Below are positions 18,373 to 28,124 of a DNA stretch of 64,000 nt, piece after piece (the stretch's first letter is position 1; the number at the start of each line of letters is the position of its first letter). Where the stretch lies: assembly GCF_044389085.1 (NCBI RefSeq), contig NZ_JBIRXP010000005.1, forward strand, positions 306,528-370,527, in the 5' to 3' direction. The notes under the pieces are model-generated. The model was not told the DNA's origin. It did not search any database and saw nothing but the letters and a program-made list of their open reading frames with translations. Position numbers and translations under genes: made by a program. The stretch is from Isoptericola sp044389085 (GTDB lineage: Bacteria; Actinomycetota; Actinomycetes; Actinomycetales; Cellulomonadaceae).

Positions 18373-19962
18373 TCAGTCGCCCGAGGCCCGGTGCGCCCCC
18401 GTCTTCTGCCCTGCTGTGGACGACGGCTCCAGCTCGTGGCCTGTGGGCAGCCTCAACGACCCGGTGAGCGGTTGCGACGTCGGCAGCTCGGTCGCCGCCT
18501 GGGCGAGCTCACGCACCCGACGGTGGTCGTGGAGCAGCTTCTGGGTCGGCTCGCCGAGCCCCTCGGCGAGCACCCGCTCCAGCGCCGCCCGGCCCGCGGA
18601 CGCCACCGCCTGCTCCCGCTTGCGCGCCAGGGCCCGGCGCGACGCCGCCCCGGCGAGGGCGACCACCACCGCGGCCACGGCCAGGACGCCCGCCAGCGCG
18701 AGCACCACGGCCGGCCAGGGGGTGGCGAGGTCGAGCACGCCCGTGAGGGCGAGGACACCCAGCACCAGGGCCACCGCGGCGAGGCCGCCGAGCACCCACG
18801 CCGTACGGCGCAGCGCGCGGGCCGCCGCCGGGCCCCGGGTGTCGAGCGCGACGCCGCGCAACGCCCCGGCCACCGCGGTGCGCAGCTGGTCCGCCCCGGC
18901 GACCGACGACGCGAGCGACCGCTGCCAGCCCGGCCGCAGCGACGCACCCGCCCGGGTCAGCCAGCGCGCACGGGACAGCGCCACCGCGTCGCGGTCCGGC
19001 GGGGGCACCTCGGGCCGGCCGTAGCCGTTGCGCACCGCGTTGCCCACCTGGCTCGCGACCGCGTCCAGCCCCGTCGCGGCCACCAGCGCGTCCAGCTCCC
19101 GCTCGACGGCCGGGCCCATCTGCCACGGGACCTCCGCCGGAGTCTGCGCCAGGAGCAGCCGCGCCGCGGCGTCGAGCTCGGCCGCCGCGCGTCCGGCCGC
19201 GACCGACCTGCGCGCGCACGCCTCCTCCAGCAGCCCCCGGACCCGGTCGATCCCCTCGCCCGTCCTCGCGGACACCCCCTGCACGTACACGCCGGTCAGC
19301 CCGTCGTCCTCGAGCAGGCGCGCCAGGTCGGCCAGCAGGTTCCCCCGCTGCGCGTCCGGCACCGTGTCCACCTGGTTGAGCAGCACGACCATCGACGACT
19401 CGGAGCCGACGGACTCCCGGAGATAGCCGGAGTGCAGCGCGTCGTCGGCGTACTTCTGCGGGTCCACCACCCACACCAGCAGGTCGACGAGCGGCAGCAC
19501 CCGGTCCACCACCTCGCGGTGCGCCGGCTCGACGGAGTCGTGGTCGGGCAGGTCGAGCAGCACCAGCCCGGCGAGCTTCTCCTCGTCCTCGCCGTCGAGC
19601 TCCCCGCCCTGGGTGATGCGGCGCTCGCGGTCCACGCCCACCCAGTCGAGCAGCGCCTCCGCGCCGTCCGACCACGAGCAGGCCGTGACGCGCGCGGTCG
19701 TCGGCCGCTTCACCCCGACGTCGGCGAAGCTCAGGCGCGACACCTTGTTGAACAGGCTGGACTTGCCCGAGCCCGTCCCGCCGGCGAACGCCACGACGGT
19801 GTGGTCGACGCCGAGCGCGAGCCGCTCGCGGACCCCCTCGACCGCGGCCGTGACCCGTCGCGACGTGGCGTCGTCGAGGCGCGGCCCGGCGATCTCGAGG
19901 GCCTGCGCGAGGTCCTCGGTGCGGGCGCGCAGCGTCGCGTCGTGGGACGGGCTCTCGGTCAT
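18373..19962 (-). CDS. Membrane-associated dynamin-like GTPase, B type, copy 2
   Basis: A 529-residue paralogue of the gene at 10787. Walker A AGGTGSGKSS at about 60-69, then VGVKRPTTARVTACSW, G3 DLPDHDS, LLVWVVDPQKYADDALHSGYL and G4 variant NQVD. Two long hydrophobic helices (about 398-420 and 428-452) form a membrane hairpin. The ATG overlaps the upstream gene's stop by 4 bases (ATGA), and AGGAGG sits inside the end of that gene. The shared motifs and gene order with the first pair mark this as a duplicated module. Confidence 0.72.
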   Translation of the reverse strand: MTESPSHDATLRARTEDLAQALEIAGPRLDDATSRRVTAAVEGVRERLALGVDHTVVAFAGGTGSGKSSLFNKVSRLSFADVGVKRPTTARVTACSWSDGAEALLDWVGVDRERRITQGGELDGEDEEKLAGLVLLDLPDHDSVEPAHREVVDRVLPLVDLLVWVVDPQKYADDALHSGYLRESVGSESSMVVLLNQVDTVPDAQRGNLLADLARLLEDDGLTGVYVQGVSARTGEGIDRVRGLLEEACARRSVAAGRAAAELDAAARLLLAQTPAEVPWQMGPAVERELDALVAATGLDAVASQVGNAVRNGYGRPEVPPPDRDAVALSRARWLTRAGASLRPGWQRSLASSVAGADQLRTAVAGALRGVALDTRGPAAARALRRTAWVLGGLAAVALVLGVLALTGVLDLATPWPAVVLALAGVLAVAAVVVALAGAASRRALARKREQAVASAGRAALERVLAEGLGEPTQKLLHDHRRVRELAQAATELPTSQPLTGSLRLPTGHELEPSSTAGQKTGAHRASGD

Positions 19963-21623
19963 GTCAGCCTCCTGAGCTCGGCGAGCCGCACGCGCAGCCC
20001 CGCGGCCGCGTCGTCGGCGGGTTCGGACGGACCGAGGTCGTCCAGGACGGCCTGCACCTCGGCGTCGACGACGGCGGCCGCACGGTCGCCGAGGTCCTCG
20101 CGCAACGTGGCGACGGGCGCCTCCGCCAGGTCCCCCAGGACACGTCCCAGCAGGCGGTCGGCGTCGCCGCTGCCCGCGGCCGAGGCGAGGAACAGCGTCG
20201 CGAGCCCCCGGGCGCCGAACGCCTTGACGGCCGCCTCGACGCGCGGGCCGGCCGCCGGGTCGGCGGCGAGCTCACCGACGACGGCGTCCGACCGATCGGC
20301 CCACTGCGCGACCCGTCCCGGCACGTCGGCCTCGCGCGCCGCGGTGCGCACCGCGCCGTCGGGCGCGACGGCCTCGCCGCCGGCCGGTGCGCCGGGCCCG
20401 GCGAGGACCGCGCGCAGCCGCTCCTCCACCCGGGCGCCGGACGCGGCGAGCGTGCGCGTCGCGGCGTCGACGACGTCGGAGCGGAGACCCTCGAGCGCGG
20501 CCTCCCGCGCGCGACCGGCCCGGCGCGTGCTGCGGGCGCGGTCGCCGCGGACCTTGACCCGGTCGACGCCGACCGTGCCCGACAGCTCCCGCCACCGCGC
20601 CTCGACCGACGCCCCGGCCACCACGCCCGCCCCGACGGCGTCACGGGCGAGCTGCTCCGCCGCGGGGGTCTCCTCCGTGACGCGACGGCGCAGCACGTGC
20701 GTCGCCTCCTGCTGCGCGTCGATCGCGTCCGCGAGCGAGGTGACCCAGCCGGGCAGCGCACCCAGCGCGCCCTTGAGGGTGCGCACGACGACGGCCCGCG
20801 AGCGGTCCGGGCCGGCGAGCATGGTCAGCCACCGACGCACCGGCTGCACCACCGACGGGTCGAGCAGCCCCTCGTGGGGCCCGACGTCGGGGACCACGAA
20901 CAGCGGGACGTCGGTCATGCCGTGCTCGCGCAGGCGCTGCAGCAGGTCGCCGCGCACCGTCGTCAGCGTCTCCTTCGGCACCCGGTTGAGCACCATCGCC
21001 ACCGACGCGCCTCGCTCCGTGGCACGGGCCAGCGCCTGCCACGGCAGCGCGTCGCCGTAGCGCGCGGCCGTCGTGACGAAGAGCCACAGGTCCGCGGCCT
21101 CGAGCAGCTGCTGCGCCGTCGAACGGTTCTGCTGCACGAACGAGTCGAGGTCGGGCGCGTCCAGCAGCGCCGTCCCGCGCGGCACGCCCTCGTGCTGCAC
21201 CACCCGCGACAGCTCCGCGACCGGGCCGGGCGCCATGACGTCCGCGTCCGCCGGGTGGTGGGCCAGCACCGGCTCGCGCGTCGTGGGCCGCAGGACGCCC
21301 GCCTCGGAGACCGCCTCGCCCAGGAGCGAGTTGTACAGCGTGGACTTGCCCGCACCGGTCGACCCGGCCACGACGACGACCGCCGGCGAGGAGAGCTCCT
21401 TGAGCCGCGGCAGCAGGTGCTCGTCGAGCTGTGCGAGCAGCCGGTCGCGGGACGCCGCTGCCTCCTCGGCCCCCTCGATCGGGAGCGGGAGCTCGACCGC
21501 CGCGACGTCACGACGCAGGTCTCGTGCGACGTCGTGGACGGTGACGCCGATCTCCTCGCCCGCCCCGCCGTCCTTCCTGCTCGCGGCGCGGCGGGAGGCG
21601 CGGGTCTCCAGGGAAGGTGTCAC
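19959..21623 (-). CDS. Dynamin-like GTPase, A type, copy 2
   Basis: A 554-residue paralogue of the gene at 12496. Walker A AGSTGAGKST, then LYNSLLGEAVSEAGVLRPTT, G3 LLDAPDLDS and DLWLFVTTAARYGDALPW are almost the same as in copy 1. The G4 position is LNRVPK, so base specificity may be altered. It is shorter than copy 1, and the hydrophobic stretch near the end (ARGLATLFLASAAG) is weak. GTG at 21623 is preferred because AAGGA lies 7 bases upstream; longer frames to 21701 lack a site. It heads the second GTPase pair. Confidence 0.7.
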   Translation of the reverse strand: MTPSLETRASRRAASRKDGGAGEEIGVTVHDVARDLRRDVAAVELPLPIEGAEEAAASRDRLLAQLDEHLLPRLKELSSPAVVVVAGSTGAGKSTLYNSLLGEAVSEAGVLRPTTREPVLAHHPADADVMAPGPVAELSRVVQHEGVPRGTALLDAPDLDSFVQQNRSTAQQLLEAADLWLFVTTAARYGDALPWQALARATERGASVAMVLNRVPKETLTTVRGDLLQRLREHGMTDVPLFVVPDVGPHEGLLDPSVVQPVRRWLTMLAGPDRSRAVVVRTLKGALGALPGWVTSLADAIDAQQEATHVLRRRVTEETPAAEQLARDAVGAGVVAGASVEARWRELSGTVGVDRVKVRGDRARSTRRAGRAREAALEGLRSDVVDAATRTLAASGARVEERLRAVLAGPGAPAGGEAVAPDGAVRTAAREADVPGRVAQWADRSDAVVGELAADPAAGPRVEAAVKAFGARGLATLFLASAAGSGDADRLLGRVLGDLAEAPVATLREDLGDRAAAVVDAEVQAVLDDLGPSEPADDAAAGLRVRLAELRRLT

Positions 21624-21732
21624 GGGCACATCCTTCCCGCTGGCGCGTTCCGTGCCAAACGCGCGCGCCGTGCGGGGCGAGAACGCCGACCGCCCGGACA
21701 CCTCTGCCCACCGGTCGCAGTCTTGACGGCCG

Positions 21733-22194
21733 TCAGCGTCGGCCCTCGCCCCCGCGCCGCCCTCCCCGGACCGCGCGGATCACCGCGACCACGGTCCCGG
21801 CTCCGAAGAAGCCGAACCCCGCCACCCCCGCGCAGAACGTCACCCACGGCGAGGTGCGGTACGAGAGCTCCTCCGGGTGCACGACTGCCAGGACGACCAA
21901 GCCCGCGGAGGCGAGCGCCATCAGGCACGAGGCGACACCGATCGCGACCAGTCGTCCGGCCGTCATGGTCGGGTTCCCGCCGTCGGTCCGGGCGTCGGTT
22001 CGCATCACGAGCCCGGAGATCATGAGGGCGACCGCGAACAGGACCACCGCCCCACCCCCGACGAACGAGCCGCCGAGGCTCAGCCAGACGCCGCCGGCGA
22101 GGAGCACCACCCCGAGCCCGACGAGCTGGCCCGCGTCGCGTCTCGACCTCCGGCGACTCACCGAGGAGCGCTCTCGGCGGTCGTCTGCGGTCAC
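21733..22194 (-). CDS. Small membrane protein of unknown function
   Basis: A 153-residue protein with an Arg-rich cytosolic start and four hydrophobic helices: about 23-42, 44-63, 82-105 and 118-140. It ends in GGRRGGEGRR. No family is recognised. TACGCT lies 8 bases before the GTG start. It faces away from the tRNA-Arg gene and stands alone upstream of the GTPase pair. Confidence 0.6.
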   Translation of the reverse strand: MTADDRRERSSVSRRRSRRDAGQLVGLGVVLLAGGVWLSLGGSFVGGGAVVLFAVALMISGLVMRTDARTDGGNPTMTAGRLVAIGVASCLMALASAGLVVLAVVHPEELSYRTSPWVTFCAGVAGFGFFGAGTVVAVIRAVRGGRRGGEGRR

Positions 22195-22331
22195 GAGCCG
22201 TGAGCGTAGCGAACCGCCACACCCGCGTCCCGTGTCCGGTCACGGTGACTGTCCGTCGTCCGATCGCCAGCCCCACACGGCCCGCCCGCGCGGCCGCGAC
22301 CAGCACGTGCTGGGCTAAACTCGGGCCGCTT

Positions 22332-22405
22332 GCCTCCGTAGCTCAGCTGGATAGAGCGGGTCACTTCTAATGACCGGGTCGCGGGTTCGAATCCTGCCGG
22401 GGGCA
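22332..22405 (+). tRNA. tRNA-Arg (TCT)
   Basis: The acceptor stem GCCTCCG pairs with CGGGGGC, the D arm is GCTC/GAGC, the anticodon stem GGTCA/TGACC encloses CTTCTAA (anticodon TCT, reading AGA), and the T arm is GCGGG TTCGAAT CCTGC. The discriminator is A. CCA is not encoded (ACCG follows). A TAAACT -10 element lies at 22316-22321, 10 bases upstream. Confidence 0.95.
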
Positions 22406-22595
22406 CCGATCTGCAGCGATGGCGCACGGCCATCGTGGGCTGTGCCCACGCCCTGGGAAAAAGCCGTGCGCCGGACGACGACGTCCCGGCAGACTCGTCC
22501 ATGCACCGCGGTGACGCGCGGCCGGTCAGACACCGGTCGCACGGGTGGTCCCTGGCCCGGACCGACGACCCCACGTCACGAAGGACACCATCACC

Positions 22596-22775
22596 ATGTT
22601 CCCCCCGGAAAACCTGCTTCTCGTGCAGGTCATCCAGCGCGAGCGCCTCGAGGAGGCCGAGCGCGAACGCACCGTCCGCCGACTGCAGAAGCAGCGCAAG
22701 CAGCTCCGGCAGCCGCACGCCCGTCGGCAGCGCACCGGACTCTCCCGGATGCTGTTCGACCGGCTCACCGCATGA
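22596..22775 (+). CDS. Small basic coiled protein of unknown function
   Basis: A 59-residue protein: MFPPENLLLVQVIQRERL, then an Arg/Glu-rich helix and a C-terminal LSRMLFDRLTA. Short, charged, helix-forming proteins starting like this occur in many actinobacteria, but no function is known to me. AAGGA lies 10 bases before the ATG. An in-frame ATG 17 codons upstream (22545) has no support. A strong hairpin follows at 22827, consistent with a real transcription unit. Confidence 0.5.
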   Translation: MFPPENLLLVQVIQRERLEEAERERTVRRLQKQRKQLRQPHARRQRTGLSRMLFDRLTA

Positions 22776-22826
22776 CACCCGCCGGGCGAGCGCCCGCCGG
22801 GTATCGACCCGGCGACGACACCGCCA

Positions 22827-22882
22827 CGAGGGCCCCGCGGCCCGGACCGTTCCACGAACCGTCCGGAGCAGCGGGGCCCTCG
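22827..22882 (+). terminator. Terminator hairpin after the small ORF
   Basis: CGAGGGCCCCGC (22827-22838) pairs with GCGGGGCCCTCG (22871-22882), and an inner GTCCGG/CCGGAC adds to the stem. It ends the unit of the small protein and insulates orn. Confidence 0.7.
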
Positions 22883-22930
22883 TCATGTCAGCGGTCATGT
22901 CAGCGGTCATGTCAGAAGTCATGTCAGCGG
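22883..22930. repeat. Four tandem 12-base repeats upstream of orn
   Basis: TCATGTCAGCGG is repeated four times head to tail; the third copy ends AAG instead of CGG. The block starts directly after the hairpin and ends 20 bases before the orn -10 element, covering the -35 region. Confidence 0.85.
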
Positions 22931-22950
22931 TCGCCGCGGCGCGCGGACCG

Positions 22951-22956
22951 TAGGCT
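22951..22956 (+). promoter_or_regulatory. Leaderless -10 element of orn
   Basis: TAGGCT ends 6 bases before the GTG start, and no Shine-Dalgarno sequence is present. Transcription should begin at or next to the start codon. Confidence 0.6.
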
Positions 22957-22962
22957 TGCCCC

Positions 22963-23601
22963 GTGAGCCCCGCGAACCCGAACGAACGCATCGTGTGGAT
23001 CGACTGCGAGATGACCGGCCTGGACCTGCGCGCGGACGCCCTGGTCGAGGTCGCCGCCGTGGTCACGGACTCCGAGCTGAACGTGCTCGGCGAGGGGGTG
23101 GACGTCGTCATCGCGCCGCCCGCGGCCGCCGTCGAGCAGATGAACGACTTCGTCCGCGACATGCACACGACGTCCGGCCTGATCGAGGAGCTCGACGGCG
23201 GCATGACGCTCGCCGACGCCGAGCAGGCGGTGCTCGACTACGTGCGCGAGTGGGTGCCCGACCCGGGCAAGGCGCCGCTGGCCGGCAACTCCGTCGGCAC
23301 GGACAAGATGTTCCTCGACCGGGACATGCCCGGGCTGGTGGGTCACCTGCACTACCGGATCGTCGACGTGTCGTCGATCAAGGAGCTCGCCCGCCGCTGG
23401 TACCCGCGCGTGTACTTCGCGGCCCCCAAGAAGGACGGCGGGCACCGGGCGCTCGCGGACATCCTCGAGAGCATCGACGAGCTCCGGTACTACCGCGAGG
23501 CCCTGTTCGTGCCGCAGCCCGGCCCGGACACGAAGACGGCGCGGGCGGTCGCCGAGCGTGTCAGCGAGACGTCCGTCACCCGGCACCGCACGGAGGCCTG
23601 A
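22963..23601 (+). CDS. orn: Oligoribonuclease
   Basis: A 212-residue DnaQ-fold 3'-5' exoribonuclease that degrades di- to pentaribonucleotides, including pGpG. The exonuclease motifs are intact: VWIDCEMTGLD (Exo I), GNSVGTDKMFLDRDMP (Exo II) and the HRALADILESIDELRYYRE block (Exo III) with the catalytic His/Asp. The length is slightly above the usual 180-200 because of a polar C-terminal tail. The GTG start is supported by the TAGGCT element 6 bases before it. Confidence 0.95.
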   Translation: MSPANPNERIVWIDCEMTGLDLRADALVEVAAVVTDSELNVLGEGVDVVIAPPAAAVEQMNDFVRDMHTTSGLIEELDGGMTLADAEQAVLDYVREWVPDPGKAPLAGNSVGTDKMFLDRDMPGLVGHLHYRIVDVSSIKELARRWYPRVYFAAPKKDGGHRALADILESIDELRYYREALFVPQPGPDTKTARAVAERVSETSVTRHRTEA

Positions 23602-23670
23602 ACCGCCCCGCGGAGCATGTACACTTTTCGACGGCCCGGTGCTTCGGCTCCGTCGCAGTCACAGGGCCGT

Positions 23671-23747
23671 GGTGGCTATAGCTCAGTCGGTAGAGCGCCT
23701 GGTTGTGGTCCAGGAGGTCGCCGGTTCAAGCCCGGTTAGCCACCCCA
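23671..23747 (+). tRNA. tRNA-His (GTG)
   Basis: Acceptor GTGGCTA pairs with TAGCCAC, the anticodon loop is TTGTGGT (GTG), and the T arm is GCCGG TTCAAGC CCGGT. The extra G at 23671 opposite discriminator C23744 is the His identity G-1. CCA is encoded at 23745-23747. TACACT at 23620-23625 is a likely -10 element. Confidence 0.95.
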
Positions 23748-23751
23748 CCAG

Positions 23752-23793
23752 GAGAGGCCCCGCAGCGTCCCGTCGGACGCCGCGGGGCCTCTC
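23752..23793 (+). terminator. Terminator after tRNA-His
   Basis: GAGAGGCCCCGC (23752-23763) pairs with GCGGGGCCTCTC (23782-23793), followed by GTCGTTTCG. It begins 5 bases after the encoded CCA. Confidence 0.85.
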
Positions 23794-23927
23794 GTCGTTT
23801 CGTGCCCCGATCCGCGACATGACCGCCCGGCTCCCTCGCGTCGAGGGCGGGGATGTGGTCGGCTAGGGCGTCGGAGCACGTCGGGCCCGCGCCCGTGCTC
23901 CCCCACCCCAGGACGGAGGCACCGCCC

Positions 23928-24745
<818 letters not shown>

Positions 24746-24749
<4 letters not shown>

Positions 24750-25390
24750 CCTGGGTCGCCGACAACCTCGACCTCATCGGTCGGCTCACGGTCGAGCACC
24801 TGCGCCAGAGCGCCCTGCCGATCCTCCTGGGGCTCCTCGTGTCGATCCCGGCCGGCTGGCTCGCGTTCCGGTTCCGGCTCACCCGCGGTCTCGTGCTGAC
24901 GCTGGTGGGCCTGCTGTACACGATCCCGTCGCTGGCCCTGTTCGCGCTGCTCCCGCCGCTGCTCGGCATCAGCTTCCTGTCCGAGGTCAACCTCATCGTC
25001 GCGCTGACGATCTACGCGATCGCGATCATGACCCGGTTCGTCGCCGACGCCCTCGCCTCCGTGGAGCCCACCGTGCGGCAGGCGGCCGTGGCCGTCGGCT
25101 ACGGCCCCTGGCGCCGGTTCTGGCAGGTCGACCTCCCGCTCGCGGGGCCGGTCGTCCTCGCCGGCCTGCGCGTCACGGCGGTGTCGACGATCTCCCTGGC
25201 CACCGTGGGGATCCTCATCGGCATCGACAACCTGGGCTACCTCTTCACCAACGGCTACCAGCGCCAGATCGTCGCCGAGATCCTCGCCGGGGTCGTGGCG
25301 GTCGTGGTCGTCGCCCTGCTGGTGGACTGGCTGCTCGTCCTCCTCGGGCGGGTGCTGCTGCCCTGGACGCGGCGGAGGGCGGGCGCATGA
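24746..25390 (+). CDS. OpuC-type osmoprotectant ABC transporter, permease 1
   Basis: A 214-residue inner-membrane permease with about six helices. The coupling region EPTVRQAAVAVGYGPWRRFWQVDLPLAGPVVLAGLRV is the EAA motif of the OpuCB/ProW family. It starts with GTG overlapping the ATPase stop (GTGA) and ends overlapping the next gene (ATGA), showing tight coupling. It should pair with the second permease as a heterodimer. Confidence 0.88.
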
Positions 25391-26136
25391 ACCTGTTCGC
25401 GGACGCCATCGCCTGGATCTTCTCCCCGGACCGCGCGTCCGGGGCGCTGCCGCTCTCCGAGGCCATCGGGACGCACCTCGCCTTCACGTTCGTCTCCGTG
25501 CTCCTGGCCGCGCTGCTCGCCGTGCCCGCCGGCTGGCTCATCGGCCACACGGGTCGCGGGCGCGAGATCGCGGTCGCGCTCTCGGGCGCCGCCCGGGCCG
25601 TGCCGTCGTTCGGGCTCGTGCTGCTGCTCGTGCTGGTCCTGGGCGTCACGCACAAGGTCGCGGCGTCGACCACGGCCTTCGTGCTCCTGGCGATCCCGCC
25701 GATCCTGGCCGGGGCCTACGCCGGGGTCGAGGCGGTGGAGCGGCGCGTGGTCGACGGCGCCCGGTCCGTCGGCATGACGCCCGGGCAGGTGCTGCGCACC
25801 GTGGAGGTGCCGCTCGGCCTCCCGCTGCTGATCGGCGGGCTGCGGTCGGCGACCCTCCAGGTGGTCGCCACCGTCACCCTGGCCGGGTACGTCGGCAACT
25901 GGGGCCTCGGCTTCTACATCGTCCAGGGCATCCAGCTGCGCGACTTCTCCCAGATCCTCGGCGCGGCCCTCGTGATCGTCGTGCTCGCGGTGATCCTCGA
26001 CCTGCTGTTCGCGCTCCTGGAGCGCGCCGTCGTCCCCCGCGGCGTCGCGGCCGGCCGCGCGGCCCCGGACGCACCCACCCGCCACCGCCGGGGCACCCAG
26101 CCCGCCCCGGCGCCGACCCGACCCGACGTGACCTGA
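25387..26136 (+). CDS. OpuC-type osmoprotectant ABC transporter, permease 2
   Basis: A 249-residue permease with about six helices. The EAA-type region GVEAVERRVVDGARSVGMTPGQVLRTVEVPLGLPLLIGGLRSA is clear. The long polar C-terminal extension (about the last 35 residues, Arg/Pro/Thr-rich) is unusual for the family and probably disordered in the cytosol. The substrate-binding lipoprotein follows 23 bases downstream. Confidence 0.88.
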   Translation: MNLFADAIAWIFSPDRASGALPLSEAIGTHLAFTFVSVLLAALLAVPAGWLIGHTGRGREIAVALSGAARAVPSFGLVLLLVLVLGVTHKVAASTTAFVLLAIPPILAGAYAGVEAVERRVVDGARSVGMTPGQVLRTVEVPLGLPLLIGGLRSATLQVVATVTLAGYVGNWGLGFYIVQGIQLRDFSQILGAALVIVVLAVILDLLFALLERAVVPRGVAAGRAAPDAPTRHRRGTQPAPAPTRPDVT

Positions 26137-26159
26137 TCTGACCTGAGAGAGGCACCATC

Positions 26160-27071
26160 ATGCGCATCACACGACGCAGGACCGTGACCGTCGCGGCCGC
26201 CGCGACGGCACTCTTCGCCCTCACCGCCTGCGGCGGCGGGTCCGACCCGCTCGAGCCGGACTCCGGCGGGGACGGCACGGCGGCGTCCGGGACGATCGTC
26301 GTCGGGTCCCAGGCGTACTACTCCAACGAGATCGTCGCCGAGATCTACGCCCAGGCGCTCGAGGCCGGCGGCTTCACCGTCGAGCGCAACTTCAGCATCG
26401 GCCAGCGCGACGCCTACATGCCCGCCCTCGAGAGCGGCGAGGTGCAGGTGTTCCCCGAGTACACGGGCAACCTGCTGCAGTTCTTCGACCCCGAGACCAC
26501 CGCGACGTCCACCGACGACGTGTACGCCGCCCTCCAGGAGGCGCTCCCGGACGGGCTGACCGTGCTCGAGCAGTCCCCCGCGACCGACCAGGACTCCTAC
26601 ACCGTGACGTCGGCCTTCGCGGAGGAGCACGGCCTGACCACGATCGCGGACCTGGCCGGCGTGGACGACCTCACGCTGGGTGGTCCGGCCGAGCTGGAGC
26701 AGCGCCCGTACGGCCCGAAGGGTCTCAAGGACGTCTACGGCGTGGACGTGAAGTTCGAGGCCACCGGCGACACCACCGTCCAGGACCTGGTGGCCGGGAC
26801 GGTGGACGTCGCGAACGTGTTCACCGCGGACCCGCGCATCCAGACCGAGGACCTCGTCACCCTCGAGGACCCCGAGGCGCTGTTCCTCGCCTCGCACGTC
26901 GTCCCGCTGGTCTCCGAGGACGTCGCCGACCAGGTCGCCGACGTCCTCGACCCCGTGAGCGCCGCCCTCACGCCCGAGGGGCTCGTGGAGCTCAACGTCC
27001 AGTCCACCGAGGAGCAGAGCTCCACCGAGGACATCGCCTCCGGCTGGCTCGAGGAGAACGGCCTCGCCTGA
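26160..27071 (+). CDS. OpuC-type glycine betaine/choline-binding lipoprotein
   Basis: A 303-residue substrate-binding lipoprotein. The signal peptide ends in the lipobox LTAC with Cys at about residue 23. The mature domain is OpuAC-like: GSQAYYSNEIVAEIYAQALEAGG, VFPEYTGNLLQFF and VDVANVFTADPRI are characteristic. It captures quaternary ammonium osmoprotectants outside the cell for the two permeases. GAGAGAGG lies just upstream of the ATG. The exact ligand is not determined. Confidence 0.88.
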   Translation: MRITRRRTVTVAAAATALFALTACGGGSDPLEPDSGGDGTAASGTIVVGSQAYYSNEIVAEIYAQALEAGGFTVERNFSIGQRDAYMPALESGEVQVFPEYTGNLLQFFDPETTATSTDDVYAALQEALPDGLTVLEQSPATDQDSYTVTSAFAEEHGLTTIADLAGVDDLTLGGPAELEQRPYGPKGLKDVYGVDVKFEATGDTTVQDLVAGTVDVANVFTADPRIQTEDLVTLEDPEALFLASHVVPLVSEDVADQVADVLDPVSAALTPEGLVELNVQSTEEQSSTEDIASGWLEENGLA

Positions 27072-27116
27072 CGGGTCGCCCCACCTGACCGCCCGACGTG
27101 GTCGCGGCGCGCCGGC

Positions 27117-28028
27117 TCAGGCCACGCGCGCCGCGATCGCGTCGGCGAACGCTCCCAGCGAGACGCCCTCCGGGTCGTGCTGGAACCACAGCGACGGCTC
27201 GGTGAGCTCGAGCTCGATGACCATCGGCGTGCCGTCGTCCCGGGTCACGAGGTCGACGCGCGCGTACAGCAGCGGCCGGTCGAGGTCGAGCTGCTCGGCG
27301 GCGACGGCGAGCGCCCGACGGGCCACGTCCACCTGCTCCTCCGTCGCCTCGGCGGGCATCATCCGTTCGCGCAGGAACGGCTCGTCCGTGTCGCTGCTCG
27401 GGCCCGTGAGCAGGGCCTCCTTGCGCACCGCGTGGCGCAGCTCGCCGTCGACGAAGACGAGGCACGTCTCGCCCGCCGTGTCCACGGACGTCACGTAGGG
27501 CTGGATCATGACGGCGCGCCCGGCGTCGAGCAGCCCGACCGCGTGGCTGATCGCCAGGGCCCGTGACTGTGCGCTGACCGGCTGGTACCGGCCGGCGTCC
27601 TTGGCCCCCGCGCCCACCACCGGCTTGACGACGAAGTCGCCGAAGGCCGGCATCCGCGTGTGCACGGCGCGCTTGGACAGGTGCCGCGCCGGGTCCAGCC
27701 CGATCGTCGGGATGACCGGGATCCCGGCCTCCTCGAGGACGCGCAGGTACCCCTTGTCCGTGTTCCAGGCGATGACGTCCGCGGGGTTGACGAGGCGTGG
27801 CACCTTCCGCGCCCACGTGACGAACTCGTCGCGCCGGGGCGAGTAGTCCCAGGTGGAGCGGACGACCACCAGGTCGAAGTCCGACCAGTCGATGTCCGGG
27901 TCGTCCCACACCAGGGGCTCCGCACGGAAACCCCGGTCCGCGAGCTCCTCGATCAGGGGACGGTCGTCGGCGTCGAGGCCGGGCAGAGCCCGGCAGGTGG
28001 CGAGTCCGATGCGCTTCGTCGTGGTCAC
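27117..28028 (-). CDS. ATP-grasp family ligase, DcsG-like
   Basis: A 303-residue ATP-grasp enzyme. VVRSTWDYSPRRDEFVTWA near the N-terminus, FVVKPVVGAGAKDAGRY (ATP-binding lysine and loop) and VIELELTEPSLWFQHD (metal-binding Glu) follow the RimK/glutathione-synthetase-like family, which includes the cycloserine ligase DcsG. These enzymes join an amine and a carboxylate through an acyl phosphate. No cycloserine genes are nearby, so the substrate is unknown. The GTG start has TAGGCT 6 bases upstream and no ribosome site. Confidence 0.72.
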   Translation of the reverse strand: MTTTKRIGLATCRALPGLDADDRPLIEELADRGFRAEPLVWDDPDIDWSDFDLVVVRSTWDYSPRRDEFVTWARKVPRLVNPADVIAWNTDKGYLRVLEEAGIPVIPTIGLDPARHLSKRAVHTRMPAFGDFVVKPVVGAGAKDAGRYQPVSAQSRALAISHAVGLLDAGRAVMIQPYVTSVDTAGETCLVFVDGELRHAVRKEALLTGPSSDTDEPFLRERMMPAEATEEQVDVARRALAVAAEQLDLDRPLLYARVDLVTRDDGTPMVIELELTEPSLWFQHDPEGVSLGAFADAIAARVA

Positions 28029-28034
28029 GGCCCG

Positions 28035-28040
28035 AGCCTA
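28035..28040 (-). promoter_or_regulatory. Leaderless -10 element of the ATP-grasp gene
   Basis: On the minus strand TAGGCT is separated from the GTG start at 28028 by 6 bases (CGGGCC). Confidence 0.55.
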
Positions 28041-28057
28041 GTGGGCGGGGAGCGGGC

Positions 28058-28091
28058 GGGCCCCGCCGAGACCGGGGTCTCGACGGGGCCC
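28058..28091 (-). terminator. Terminator after the symporter operon
   Basis: GGGCCCCG plus CGAGACC pairs with GGTCTCG plus CGGGGCCC around a 2-base centre. It lies 34 bases downstream of the symporter stop and just upstream of the ATP-grasp promoter. Confidence 0.75.
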
Positions 28092-28124
28092 GACGCACGG
28101 GCGCTGTGCACCCGGTCGACGTCG

